From CAZCEC01 sp964497615 (GTDB lineage Bacteria > Chloroflexota > Anaerolineae > Anaerolineales > UBA6663): a stretch of 64,000 nucleotides of DNA. The stretch is taken from assembly GCA_964497615.1 (NCBI GenBank), contig CAZCEC010000031.1:7472-71471 (forward strand). The letters run 5' to 3'. The notes beneath the pieces are model-generated. The model was given only the letters and a program-made list of their open reading frames with translations, was not told the origin of the DNA and made no database searches. The translations under genes were made by a program, and so were the position numbers. Below are positions 42,239 through 50,654 of the stretch, piece after piece (within the stretch, counting starts at the first letter, position 1; each line of letters opens with the position of its first letter).

Positions 42239-44521
42239 TTACGCGATTTGGAGGCGCTCGGCGAGGGCTGAGTGCCGGTTGGGGCCGCGCTGGGTGGCGA
42301 TGGCGAGCTCCAGGGCGCGGGTGATGCCGGTGTAGAGCATCTGGCGGTAGAGCATGGCGGCATGCTCGACCAACAGAGGGATGACGACGGCCGGATACTC
42401 GGACCCCTGCGACTTGTGGACGCTGATGGCGTAGGCGTGCACCAGGTCGTCCGTTTCCAGCCAGTCGTAGGTTACCACGCGGCCATCCAGGTCAAGGCGC
42501 AGCAGTTGATCGGCCTCGTCAATGTCCACCACGGACCCAATCTCTCCGTTTGAGACTTCGCGCTCATAGTCGTTGCGGGTGATCATCACCCGGTCGCCCA
42601 CGCGGAAGGTGCAGCGCGGCAGGGAGCGCTCGGCCTTGTGGCGCGCGGGCGGGTTGAGCACGGCCTGGAGGCGGGCGTTCAGCCGGTCGATGCCGGCGTG
42701 ACCCTTGTACATGGGAGCCAGCACCTGCACGTCGCGCAACGGGTCGGCCAGGCCCATGGTGCGGCCAAACTGATCGGGGATGCGGCGGCAAGCCACGTCC
42801 ACCACCAGGTCGGCAGCCTCGGCGGGGTTCCGGGCCGCAAACAGGTAGAAGTCGCAGTCGCGCTGGGGGGTGAGGGGCATCTGGCCCAGGTTTACGCGGT
42901 GGGCGTTGGTCACGATGAAGCTGTCGCGGGCCTGCCGGAAGATGTCGGTCAGGGTGGTGGCCGCGGCCAGGCCCGAGGCCAGCAGATCACGCAGGACGGC
43001 GCCGGGACCCACCGCCGGGAGTTGATCCACGTCGCCTACCAGGACAAGATGGGTGCCGGGTCGCAGCGCGCTCAGCAGTTGGCGGGCCAGGGGCAGATCC
43101 ATCATGCTGGCTTCGTCCACCACCACCAGGTCGGCGTCGATGGTCTCGGCGGCGAAGCTCTCGCCGCTGAACTTGAGCAGCCGGTGGATGGTGTGGGCGG
43201 GGCGGCCGGTGGCCTCGGCGAGGCGTTTGGCAGCGCGGCCGGTGGGCGAGAGCAGGGCGCAGCGCAGGCCGTGCAGTTCCAGCAGGGTGACGAGGGTGCG
43301 CAGGCACATGGTCTTGCCGGTGCCGGGGCCGCCGGTGATGACGCTAAGCTTGGCCTCCACGGCGCGGCGCACGGCCCGGTGCTGCTCGGCGGAAAGCTCC
43401 GCCTGGCCGGCCATGGACGCGGCCCAGCGGATTTTCTCGTCGCTCAGGTCGGCGCGCAGGCCGGCCAGCGCGGAGGCGGGGTCGCGGGCCAGCGCCGCAA
43501 AGCGGCTGGCGGTCTCGGCTTCGGTGCGGTGCAAGGAGGCGGTGTAGATGGCCGTCTCGTCGAGGGGGAGGCCGCTCTCCACGACCAGGCGGTCGCCGCG
43601 GGCGGCCAACTCGTCCAGGGCGTCGGCGACGAGCGGGGTAGGCGCGTCGAGCAACTCCACGGCGGCTTGCAGCAGGCGCGGCCGCGGCATGAAAGTGTGG
43701 CCTTGCTCGGAGAACTCGTCCAGGGTGTAGAGCAGCCCGGCCTCCAGGCGGGCCGCGGACGCGCGCGGTAGGCCCGCCTGAGCGGCCAGCCGGTCGGCGG
43801 TGCGGAAGCCAACGCCGCGCACCTCGGTGAGGCGGTAGGGGTTGGCCTGGGCGATCTGGGTGGCGGCGGGGCCGAGGGCGCGGTGCAGCTTGAGGGCCAG
43901 GGTGGGGGGCAGGCCATGATCCTGCAAGTAGGCCATCAGGCCGCGGACGGCGGCTTGCTCGGCCCAGACCTCGCGGATGACCCGGACGCGGCTCGCGCCA
44001 ATGCCGGGCACTTCCAGCAGGCGGCGGGGTTCGTGCTCGATGATGTCAAAGGTCTGCTCGCCGAAGCGCTCCACGATGGCGGCGGCCAGGGCCGGGCCGA
44101 TGCCGCGCACCAGGCCGGAAGCGAGAAAGGCGCGCATGCCGTACTGCGTGGTGGGGAGCTGCACCTTCCAGCGGTTGGCGCGGAACTGGCGGCCGTGGGC
44201 GGGATGCTCCATCCAATCGCCCTGGACCCAAAGCTGCTGGCCAACCTCGATGCTGGCAAAGTCGCCGACGACGGTGATGAGCTTGGGCAGGGTGTCGTTG
44301 ACGATGAAGCTGGTCTGCGCGGCGGTGGTGGCCTCGTCCGGGGAGCTGGCGGCGCTGGAACTGGCGGGGCCAAGGGGTGTGGTGGGGAGGTCAACCGCGC
44401 CGCTGGCAATGGGCGCCAGCCGGAGCTTGACGTTGCGGTCGGGCGCGAGGCGCAGGACGGTGTAGGTGGTCTCGGGGTTGTGAAAGACGAGCCGCGTCAC
44501 GTTGCCGGTGAGTTGTTCCAT
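42239..44521 (-). CDS. recD2: RecD2-like ATP-dependent DNA helicase
   Basis: A 760-residue SF1B 5'-3' DNA helicase not part of RecBCD. The N-terminal region has an OB-like segment and helix-hairpin-helix motifs (EVPGIGASRVRVIREVW, EVRGVGFRTADRLAA). Helicase motifs are Walker A TGGPGTGKTMCLRTL, Walker B VVDEASMMDL, LVGDVDQLPAVGPGAVLRDL, and the late AYAISVHKSQGSEYPAVVIPL and LYTGITRA. It has an inserted hydrophilic stretch (~45-65, Pro/Ser/Ala-rich) after the first strand. RecD2 proteins protect against oxidative and replication damage. The upstream minus-strand gene carries a LexA-type operator, in keeping with a DNA repair neighbourhood. Confidence 0.9.
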   Translation of the reverse strand: MEQLTGNVTRLVFHNPETTYTVLRLAPDRNVKLRLAPIASGAVDLPTTPLGPASSSAASSPDEATTAAQTSFIVNDTLPKLITVVGDFASIEVGQQLWVQGDWMEHPAHGRQFRANRWKVQLPTTQYGMRAFLASGLVRGIGPALAAAIVERFGEQTFDIIEHEPRRLLEVPGIGASRVRVIREVWAEQAAVRGLMAYLQDHGLPPTLALKLHRALGPAATQIAQANPYRLTEVRGVGFRTADRLAAQAGLPRASAARLEAGLLYTLDEFSEQGHTFMPRPRLLQAAVELLDAPTPLVADALDELAARGDRLVVESGLPLDETAIYTASLHRTEAETASRFAALARDPASALAGLRADLSDEKIRWAASMAGQAELSAEQHRAVRRAVEAKLSVITGGPGTGKTMCLRTLVTLLELHGLRCALLSPTGRAAKRLAEATGRPAHTIHRLLKFSGESFAAETIDADLVVVDEASMMDLPLARQLLSALRPGTHLVLVGDVDQLPAVGPGAVLRDLLASGLAAATTLTDIFRQARDSFIVTNAHRVNLGQMPLTPQRDCDFYLFAARNPAEAADLVVDVACRRIPDQFGRTMGLADPLRDVQVLAPMYKGHAGIDRLNARLQAVLNPPARHKAERSLPRCTFRVGDRVMITRNDYEREVSNGEIGSVVDIDEADQLLRLDLDGRVVTYDWLETDDLVHAYAISVHKSQGSEYPAVVIPLLVEHAAMLYRQMLYTGITRALELAIATQRGPNRHSALAERLQIA

Positions 44522-44561
44522 GCCGGTACCAATCTAGCCGAGATCGTCAATGAGCTCGAGG

Positions 44562-44605
44562 AAAAAAGCCTCGGCCGCCCGCCGGCGGTACTTCCGCCGG
44601 CGGGC
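44562..44605 (-). terminator. Rho-independent-like terminator of the minus-strand gene at 44716
   Basis: A 12-bp perfect stem (GCCCGCCGGCGG / CCGCCGGCGGGC, 44577-44605, 5-nt loop) is followed on the minus strand, nine bases later, by six T residues. It lies just before the RecD2-like gene, so it could also limit read-through into it. The rest of the 44606-44715 gap shows no gene. Confidence 0.6.
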
Positions 44606-44715
44606 GTGCCGTGTACCACGTGAGGAAGGCTCTGCTGGGGGCCGAGGAGCAAGCAGCCAAGACAGGAAGCGGTCGAACCAGGGTGCGGTCTCCGCGCGGC
44701 GCGTGAGCCTGGATT

Positions 44716-45546
44716 CTAGAAAGGGTCGGCGACGGGCGCCTCGACCTCGTGGTCGTCGGCGGTTTCTTCGGCGCCGGGGCGGTCCCAGGCCACGGCCCAG
44801 TCGGCGGCGTCGTGATACACCTGTTGCAGTTCCTGCAAGCGGTCGCGGCCGACGTAGGTCTTGCTGAGGTAGTCCTCAGTGATGACGCTGGGCAGCTCCA
44901 GGACAGGCGGGGTGATGATGCTTTCCTGCCCCTTCTGGCCAACCTTGACGTGCGGGCCGGGGGCCAGGCGCATGTAGAAGGCGAAACGCGGCCACAGCGA
45001 GCGGACTTCAGTCCGGCGGGGCGGGCTGGCGCCCACGCGCCCGCCGTTCAGCCGGTGCGCGGCTTCCTGCACCTTCTGCGAGAAGTCGCGCAGCAGGCGC
45101 TCGAATTCCTGCGAGGCCTTGCCCTTGAAGGTGACCACAATGGGGAAGTCGAAACCGTGGACGGCGCACAGAGCCTGGGTGTGACCGCGCATGCCGGTCT
45201 CGGCCTGATAGCCGGAGCGGGGGTAGAAGGTGGTCACGCCGTTGTAGACGACGAACCAGCGGAAGCGGGTGCGGATGACGGCCAGGCGCGGCTTCTGCGC
45301 GGCCAGCACGGCTTCGCTCTTGCCGCTGGAGAACGCCACGGTCGTGCGCGTCCAGCCGGGGGCGGGGGCGAGAGTCTCATCCAGGTACTTGCCAGGCAGG
45401 ATGAGGCCGCCGGTATGGGCGACGCCGCCGGCCGCGGCCAGCTTGGGGTCGCCGTTGAGCCACTGCGCCACGGGGTAGGCCGGACCGGCCGCCTCCACGG
45501 TCGTGGGATCAACAATATCCAAATCGTCGAGGAATGTAGGTGACAT
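44716..45546 (-). CDS. Unknown protein under a LexA-type operator
   Basis: A 276-residue soluble protein. The N-terminus has YPVAQWLNGDPKLAAAGGVAHTGGLILPG, the middle WTRTTVAFSSGKSEAVLAAQKPRLAVIRTRFRWFVVYNG and RGHTQALCAVHGFDFPIVVTFKGKASQEF, and the C-terminus is acidic (ETADDHEVEAPVADPF). An acidic tail after a compact beta-rich body is reminiscent of single-strand DNA-binding or phage-type annealing proteins, but I do not recognise the family. A GGAGG site precedes ATG 45546. A promoter with a GAAC-N4-GTTC box lies upstream, and a RecD2-like helicase lies downstream on the same strand, so a role in DNA damage response is a reasonable guess. Confidence 0.65.
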   Translation of the reverse strand: MSPTFLDDLDIVDPTTVEAAGPAYPVAQWLNGDPKLAAAGGVAHTGGLILPGKYLDETLAPAPGWTRTTVAFSSGKSEAVLAAQKPRLAVIRTRFRWFVVYNGVTTFYPRSGYQAETGMRGHTQALCAVHGFDFPIVVTFKGKASQEFERLLRDFSQKVQEAAHRLNGGRVGASPPRRTEVRSLWPRFAFYMRLAPGPHVKVGQKGQESIITPPVLELPSVITEDYLSKTYVGRDRLQELQQVYHDAADWAVAWDRPGAEETADDHEVEAPVADPF

Positions 45547-45642
45547 CTTAGCCTCCAGGTAGATAGGTTACGGATAAGAACAAGCGCGCTGAGGTTTCCT
45601 GTGGCGCCGGAGCGCCGGTGACCTGGGAGTGCAGTGCTGCGA

Positions 45643-45691
45643 GAACGCTTGTTCGCAGAACATTTATACCGCATTTTTGTTCTAAACGCAA
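45643..45691 (-). promoter_or_regulatory. Minus-strand promoter with LexA-type operator
   Basis: Read on the minus strand: TTGCGT (45691-45686), 17-nt spacer, TATAAA (45668-45663), expected start near 45656, then the palindrome GAACGCTTGTTC at 45643-45654. GAAC-N4-GTTC is the core of the Gram-positive type LexA box, and its place over the start site fits repression. A second, wider GAAC...GTTC pair (45658-45661 and 45679-45682) brackets the -10 region. Confidence 0.55.
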
Positions 45692-45720
45692 GAGGCAATT
45701 TCCGTTGCGCGAAAACGGCC

Positions 45721-45733
45721 TATAATGCCGCCG
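45721..45733 (+). promoter_or_regulatory. -10 box of SARP regulator 2 (possibly leaderless)
   Basis: TATAAT at 45721-45726 is followed six bases later by the GTG start at 45733. Transcription would then begin on or next to the start codon, giving a leaderless mRNA. No clear -35 at normal spacing (TTTCCG at 45699-45704 is the best). Confidence 0.45.
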
Positions 45734-48700
45734 TGCCGCAACTCCAGATCGCCCTTCTCGGATCACCCGAAATCAGGCTGGATGGGAAAGAAGTCAGGAC
45801 CGACCGCCGCAAGGCGGTGGCGCTGCTGGCCTATCTGGCCGCCACCGGTCAGAGCCACCCGCGCGAGCGGCTGGCCGCGCTGCTGTGGCCCGACTACCCC
45901 GCCGAGAGCGCGCTGGCCTACCTGCGCCGCACGGTTTGGGAAATCAACCAGATGCTGGGCAAGGGCTGGCTGGACGCGGAGCGCGAGGCGGTGGGGCTGG
46001 CCCCGCACGGCGACCTGTGGCTGGACGCGGCCGCGTTCGAAGCTGCGCTCACGAAGCGGGGGAATGGCGCGGCGTCGCTGGCGGAAGCCGTGAGGTTGTA
46101 CCGGGGCGACTTCCTCGAAGGATTCAGCCTCCCCGACACGGCGCCCTACGAAGCCTGGCAGAGCGAGCAAGCCGCATACTACCGGCGTGAATTTGCGCAG
46201 GCGCTGGAATGGCTGGGGGATGCCTTGGCCGAGGCGGGTGACTACGGTGGCGCACTGGCGCACGCGCGCCGCTGGCTGGCGCTGGACTCGCTGAACGAGG
46301 CCGCCCACCGCGCCATCATGCGCCTGCTGGCGGCGCAGGGCGACCGGGCCGGGGCGATCCGGCAGTACGAAAGCTGCGTGCAGATTCTCAAGGCCGAACT
46401 GGGCGTGGACCCGCAGCCAGAAACGACCGAACTCTACGAGTCCATCCGGCAGGGCGCCGCGTTGGCCGGTGCCAGGGAGCGCGGCGGGCCACCGGCCAAA
46501 GAGCCGCGCCCGCCCGCGAAGGATGAGCCACTCGCGGCCGTCCGCCTGCCGGTGCTGCCGACGCCCTTCATTGGGCGGCGGCGCGAAGTGGAGCAGGTGA
46601 AGGCGCTGGCGAGCGCGCCCGAGCACCGGCTGGTGACCCTGGTGGGGCCGGGCGGCACCGGGAAGACCCGCCTGTCCATCCAGGCGGCGAGTGAGACCGC
46701 GGCCCTGTTCCCAGACGGGGTGTACTTCGCCTCGCTGGCGCTGGCGCCGGCCGGGGAGGGCGTCATTCCGGTGATGGCCAAGGCGCTAGACCTGGCGTTC
46801 CTGCGGGAAGAAGAGTCGCCGCGGCAGCAGTTGCTCGACTTTCTGCGCGAGAAGCGGCTGCTGCTGATCCTGGATAACTTCGAGCATCTGCAATCGGAAG
46901 CGGCGTTGGTGGCCGACATCCTGGCGCACGCGCCGGGCGTCAAGCTGCTCGTCACCTCGCGCGTCCGCCTTAATCTGCAAGGCGAGCAGTTGTACCCCGT
47001 CAGCGGGATGCGGACACCCGACCGTGCCGAGGCCCAGGCGTGGGCCGACCCCGCGGCCCAGGCCCAGCCGTTCAGCGCGGTGCAGTTATTCCTCGACCGC
47101 GCCCGGCGCGTGCAGCCAAACTTCGTGCTGACGCGCGAGAACGCCGGGCCGGTGCTGGAGATTTGCCGGCTGGTGCAGGGGATGCCGCTGGCACTGGAAC
47201 TGGCCGCGGCCTGGCTGGCGCTGTTGCCGCCGGAAGAGATCGCGGCTGAGATTGCGCGCGGGCTGGACTTCCTGGAGACCGAACAGGCGGATGTGCCTGA
47301 CCGGCAGCGCAGCCTGCGGGCAGTGTTCGAGACCTCGTGGAAATTGCTGAGCGAGACTGAGCGCGAAGCGTTTCAGCGGTTGTGCGTGTTCGCCGGCAGC
47401 TTCTCACGCGCGGTGGCGGAGCACGTCAGCGGCGCGGGCCTGCGCACGCTGCTGGCGCTGGCCGATAAGAGCTGGCTTCAGCCGGTGGAGGGCGGGCGCT
47501 ATCAACTGCACGAGGTGCTGCGGCACTATGGCACCGAGCAGCTTAGGGCCGATGCCGCCGCGTGGCGGGCTGCGCGCGACCGGCATGCCGGCTACTTCGC
47601 CGGCTTCGTCTCCGAGCAGTTCCGCCGCATGCAGGGCCCGGAGCAGGCGGCCGCGGCGCGGGCCATGGACGAGGAGTTCGACACCAATGTCCGGGTGGCC
47701 TGGGATTGGCTGGTGGCCGAGCGGCGCTGGGCCGACCTGAACGAGTCCATGTATCAGGGGCTCGTGGAATATGCCCAAATCCGCTGGCGGAATGCCGATC
47801 TGATCCCCTGGCTGCGGCCCGTCCGGCTCGGGCTGGCGGCGCATGCCACCGATGAAGAACGGCTGGCGTATGCCATCCTGGCGCTGCTGGAGATCTTCTG
47901 CGAGGAAGCGACGCAGATCAAGGATGCCGACCCGGTGGGGCGCCTCGCCAGTCTGTGGCAGATGGTGCGGGCGCATGACCTGCTGCCGGCGATGGGCTTT
48001 TGGGCGGTACTGCTCCTTGGCCTGGTGCGGGTCAGAAACCTCGACCCGGATACGTCTGAGCTGCTGGAGGCAGCCATTGACCAAGTGCGGAGCGAAGGCA
48101 ACCCCTGGCTGGTGGGCATCAGCCTCATCATCGAATCGAACCGGTGGGCGCTCTTCTCGCTGGACGATGCCAAGCTGCTGGAAGCCGAGGAGATTTTCAG
48201 GCAACTGGACGCGCCCTTTGAGCGCGGGCTGGTGGCCGAGCAGCTTGGGCGGCAGGCCGCCCAGCAGCGGCGCCCCCTGCGGGAGGTGGCGCGCTACTTC
48301 GAGCAGGCCAATCAGTTCTATGCCCAACTGGGCGACCGTGCGCCCATCACGGGCAGTTCCAATTTTCTGGCCGGGATTTACCTGCAGCAGGGCGAGGTTG
48401 ACCTGGCCATGGAGCTGTTCCACACCGAGCAGCGGGCCTTGGAGCGGGCCGGCAACACGCGGCTGCTGGGCCACAGCCTGCACTGGGAGAGCCTGCACGC
48501 GGCCCGATACAGCACCTACGAGCACGCGCTGCAGACGCGGCAGCGCAGTTTGGAGCTGGCGACGAGGGTGGGCGTCCGCTCGGATGTGGCTTGGCAGACC
48601 TTTGAGCTGGGCGAGGTCTACCGCATCTTTGGCCTTGCGGCGCTTGCGGTTGAGCAGTTCGCGCTGGCGCGGCTCGCCTTCACGCAGATGAACCTGATCA

Positions 48701-49185
48701 ACGGGCTGGGGTTCGACCGGCGCGCCCAGGGCGACCTGGCCTTGCAGGCCGGCCAGTACGCCGAGGCGCTGGAGCACTACACGGCCTACTTGGCATATGC
48801 GCAGGAGGACAACCACTTGTGGAGCATTGCCCAGGCCCAGGGCAAGCTGGCGCTGGTCAACGCCTACCTGGAGAACTGGGAGGCAGCACGGCGTTATATG
48901 CAGACGGCCCTGGCTGCCGTGCGCGGCTGGGCGGAATATGACCTGGCGCTGCTGAGCCTGCTGGCCGCGCCGCTGCTGCTGGTGCAGGCCGGGGAATCAG
49001 TGAAGGCGGTGGAACTGGCCGCCTTCATCGCCCATCACCCGGCCGCCTGGAACGAGGTCCGGACGCAGGCCAACGCCCTCCGCGACCTGGCCGCGCGCGG
49101 ATTGCCCGCGGTCGAGGTCCAGCGGGCTTCCACGCGGGGCCGGGCGCTGGAGCTAGAGGCCGTAATCCAGGAGCAATTGGCGTGA
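45733..49185 (+). CDS. BTAD/SARP-type regulator with NB-ARC-like ATPase and TPR domain
   Basis: A protein of about 1150 residues. The N-terminal winged-helix region begins PQLQIALLGSPEIRLDGKEVRTDRRKAVALLAYLA. The BTAD domain runs to ~245 (FLEGFSLPDTAPYEAWQSEQAAYYRREFAQALEWL, ending CVQILKAELGVDPQPETTELYESI). The ATPase has Walker A LVGPGGTGKTRLSIQAA near residue 300 and LLLILDNFEHLQSEA as Walker B, followed by an SRVRLNLQGEQ sensor as in LuxR/AfsR-type STAND proteins. The rest is TPR-like helices (ALQTRQRSLELATRVGV, AEALEHYTAYLAYAQEDNHL). GTG 45733 is chosen because the domain starts there and a TATAAT lies just upstream; the longer frame from 45634 would cross the promoter. It uses a different ATPase type from the SARP at 27066. 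Confidence 0.9.
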   Translation: MPQLQIALLGSPEIRLDGKEVRTDRRKAVALLAYLAATGQSHPRERLAALLWPDYPAESALAYLRRTVWEINQMLGKGWLDAEREAVGLAPHGDLWLDAAAFEAALTKRGNGAASLAEAVRLYRGDFLEGFSLPDTAPYEAWQSEQAAYYRREFAQALEWLGDALAEAGDYGGALAHARRWLALDSLNEAAHRAIMRLLAAQGDRAGAIRQYESCVQILKAELGVDPQPETTELYESIRQGAALAGARERGGPPAKEPRPPAKDEPLAAVRLPVLPTPFIGRRREVEQVKALASAPEHRLVTLVGPGGTGKTRLSIQAASETAALFPDGVYFASLALAPAGEGVIPVMAKALDLAFLREEESPRQQLLDFLREKRLLLILDNFEHLQSEAALVADILAHAPGVKLLVTSRVRLNLQGEQLYPVSGMRTPDRAEAQAWADPAAQAQPFSAVQLFLDRARRVQPNFVLTRENAGPVLEICRLVQGMPLALELAAAWLALLPPEEIAAEIARGLDFLETEQADVPDRQRSLRAVFETSWKLLSETEREAFQRLCVFAGSFSRAVAEHVSGAGLRTLLALADKSWLQPVEGGRYQLHEVLRHYGTEQLRADAAAWRAARDRHAGYFAGFVSEQFRRMQGPEQAAAARAMDEEFDTNVRVAWDWLVAERRWADLNESMYQGLVEYAQIRWRNADLIPWLRPVRLGLAAHATDEERLAYAILALLEIFCEEATQIKDADPVGRLASLWQMVRAHDLLPAMGFWAVLLLGLVRVRNLDPDTSELLEAAIDQVRSEGNPWLVGISLIIESNRWALFSLDDAKLLEAEEIFRQLDAPFERGLVAEQLGRQAAQQRRPLREVARYFEQANQFYAQLGDRAPITGSSNFLAGIYLQQGEVDLAMELFHTEQRALERAGNTRLLGHSLHWESLHAARYSTYEHALQTRQRSLELATRVGVRSDVAWQTFELGEVYRIFGLAALAVEQFALARLAFTQMNLINGLGFDRRAQGDLALQAGQYAEALEHYTAYLAYAQEDNHLWSIAQAQGKLALVNAYLENWEAARRYMQTALAAVRGWAEYDLALLSLLAAPLLLVQAGESVKAVELAAFIAHHPAAWNEVRTQANALRDLAARGLPAVEVQRASTRGRALELEAVIQEQLA

Positions 49186-49199
49186 CCGCTGAACCGGCG

Positions 49200-49886
49200 C
49201 TACTTGTCGCCCAGGCCCTGGATGTTGCCTGAGCCAGTGAGGCTGTCGTCCACGGTCGGGCGGCCAAAGTAATAGATGTTGCCGGAACCGGGCAACTGCG
49301 CCTCCAGCCGGTCGGTGACCCACACGGTGACATTGCCCGACCCGTTCAGGCGGACGTTGCCGGTGGCCGCCTGAAGATCGCCCAGGTCCACATTGCCGCT
49401 GCCCTGCAAGACCACTTCCACGTCATCGGCCAGGCCCGCGGCCGCAATGTTGCCGGAGCCAGGGAGCAGGAAGTCGACGTTGTGCGCCTGCATCGAGTCA
49501 ATGTTGATGTTGCCCGAGCCGGGCAAGGCGACGGACGTCAGTTCGCGGAGGGTCACAAAGTAGCGAATCGGGTTTTGGGTGACGAGGTCGACGTTGGCGC
49601 GCGTCCCCAGGACCAGGCGGTCGCCGCGCACATCGCTGGTCAGGTAGGGCAGCAAGTTGTCGTCGGCCTCGATGGTGAGCGCGGCCGTCTCGCCAAACTC
49701 GATGCTGACGTCGCCGCTGGCGGCCAGCTCGACGGCGGTGAAGTTGTCCACACTGCGGGTCTCGGTGGCGACGTCGCCCGAGCCGGTAACGACCTCGGCG
49801 CGGAGCAGGCCGCAGCCTCCCAGGGCGATGGCCGTGCCGACGGCCAAGACGACGAACCAATGCAGACGGACACGCTGGGTGAGCAT
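49200..49886 (-). CDS. DUF2807 (GIN-domain) lipoprotein
   Basis: A 228-residue exported lipoprotein. The signal sequence FVVLAVGTAIALGGCGLL has a lipobox ending at Cys (LGGC, ~25). The mature part is a beta-helix of the DUF2807/GIN-domain type, with repeated short strands ending in SGSGN or PGSGN: VTGSGDVATETR, LPGSGNINID, LPGSGNIAAAG, LQGSGNVDLGD, LNGSGNVTVW, LPGSGNIYYFG, LTGSGNIQG. The family is common in Bacteroidetes and other phyla and is thought to be surface-associated. RBS AGGAG precedes ATG 49886. Tail-to-tail with the SARP gene. Confidence 0.88.
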   Translation of the reverse strand: MLTQRVRLHWFVVLAVGTAIALGGCGLLRAEVVTGSGDVATETRSVDNFTAVELAASGDVSIEFGETAALTIEADDNLLPYLTSDVRGDRLVLGTRANVDLVTQNPIRYFVTLRELTSVALPGSGNINIDSMQAHNVDFLLPGSGNIAAAGLADDVEVVLQGSGNVDLGDLQAATGNVRLNGSGNVTVWVTDRLEAQLPGSGNIYYFGRPTVDDSLTGSGNIQGLGDK

Positions 49887-49979
49887 GTGATACTCCTTTT
49901 ACAGTAATGTAATCGCGCTGTCAGCGTACCGTGTGGGCTGTGGCGCGGCGTCTGACGGAAGTTGTATTTGAGGGTAGAA

Positions 49980-50351
49980 ATGAAGCCGTTACTGTGGCGC
50001 TGGGGACCGGCGATCCTGATGATGGCGGTGCTGTTTGTGGCCTCGGCGCAGACCAAGGCGACCGTGCCCGACCTGGCCGAGTGGGACTGGCCGGTGAAGA
50101 AGGGCGGGCATCTGTTCGGCTATGCGCTGCTGGGCCTCGCCTATCTGCGTGGGCTGACCGGTGGTCAACGCCCGGCGGCGCGGCAGGCTGTGCTGGCGGT
50201 GCTGCTGGCGGCGGCCTACGGCGCGACGGACGAGTTTCACCAGTCGTTCGTGCCGGGGCGCGGGGCGGATGTGCTGGATGTGGGGATTGACGCCCTGGGC
50301 GCGGCGTTGGGGGTGGGGGCCTGGTGGGCGTGGGAACGCACGCGCCGCTGA
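49980..50351 (+). CDS. VanZ-like family membrane protein
   Basis: A 123-residue protein with four hydrophobic helices and the VanZ-family pattern KKGGHLFGYALLGLAYLRGL, AAYGATDEFHQSFVPGRGADVLDVGIDALGAALG. The D-E-x-H-Q-x-F-x-P-G-R motif is diagnostic. VanZ proteins give low-level teicoplanin resistance in one transposon, but most chromosomal homologues have no known role. Start ATG 49980 preferred (weak TGAGGG upstream). Divergent from the DUF2807 gene and followed by a strong hairpin terminator. Confidence 0.85.
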   Translation: MKPLLWRWGPAILMMAVLFVASAQTKATVPDLAEWDWPVKKGGHLFGYALLGLAYLRGLTGGQRPAARQAVLAVLLAAAYGATDEFHQSFVPGRGADVLDVGIDALGAALGVGAWWAWERTRR

Positions 50352-50382
50352 TCGCGCCGGCCAGGCAATCCGGCAACCGGTG

Positions 50383-50413
50383 AGCGGGCGGGCCAACGGC
50401 CCGCCCGCTGTTT
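50383..50413 (+). terminator. Hairpin terminator after the VanZ-like gene
   Basis: Perfect 12-bp stem AGCGGGCGGGCC / GGCCCGCCCGCT (50383-50394 and 50398-50409) with a 3-nt AAC loop, followed by GTTT. The T tract is short, so efficiency is uncertain. It also separates the FAD-oxidase remnant on the other strand. Confidence 0.65.
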
Positions 50414-50632
50414 AAGGCCGCCGCTGCGGACGGCCAGGGGCAGGCCGGTATCGCGCGCCAGCGCGATGACGCGGGCGACATCGGCGGCAGTGGCGACCCG
50501 GGCGATGAGGCCCGGGCGGCGTTCTATGCCGCCGGCGAAGACGGTGCGGGCCTCGTCGTAATCGGCGTCGCCCGGGCGGATGGCGCGGCCCTGAAGGCCA
50601 GCAAGCGCGGCGGGCGAGAGAGAAGCAGCCAT
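50413..50632 (-). pseudogene. Remnant of an FAD-linked oxidase (BBE/FAD_binding_4 family)
   Basis: From ATG 50632 about 72 residues match the start of berberine-bridge-type oxidoreductases: LQGRAIRPGDADYDEARTVFAGGIERRPGLIARVATAADVARVIALARDTGLPLAVRSGG. At that point the family continues with HN (the flavin-binding region), but here the similarity stops where the plus-strand terminator hairpin begins, and the frame runs on only to 50237 with unrelated sequence. The normal protein is about 450 residues. This is most likely a decayed gene end left 22 nt downstream of the MFS gene. Confidence 0.7.
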
Positions 50633-50654
50633 ATTCGTATCACTCCAATTCGGA

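Noticed and set aside
47404..48816. 470-codon minus-strand frame inside SARP regulator 2
   Set aside because: Antisense of TPR-coding sequence; no start signal or motif.
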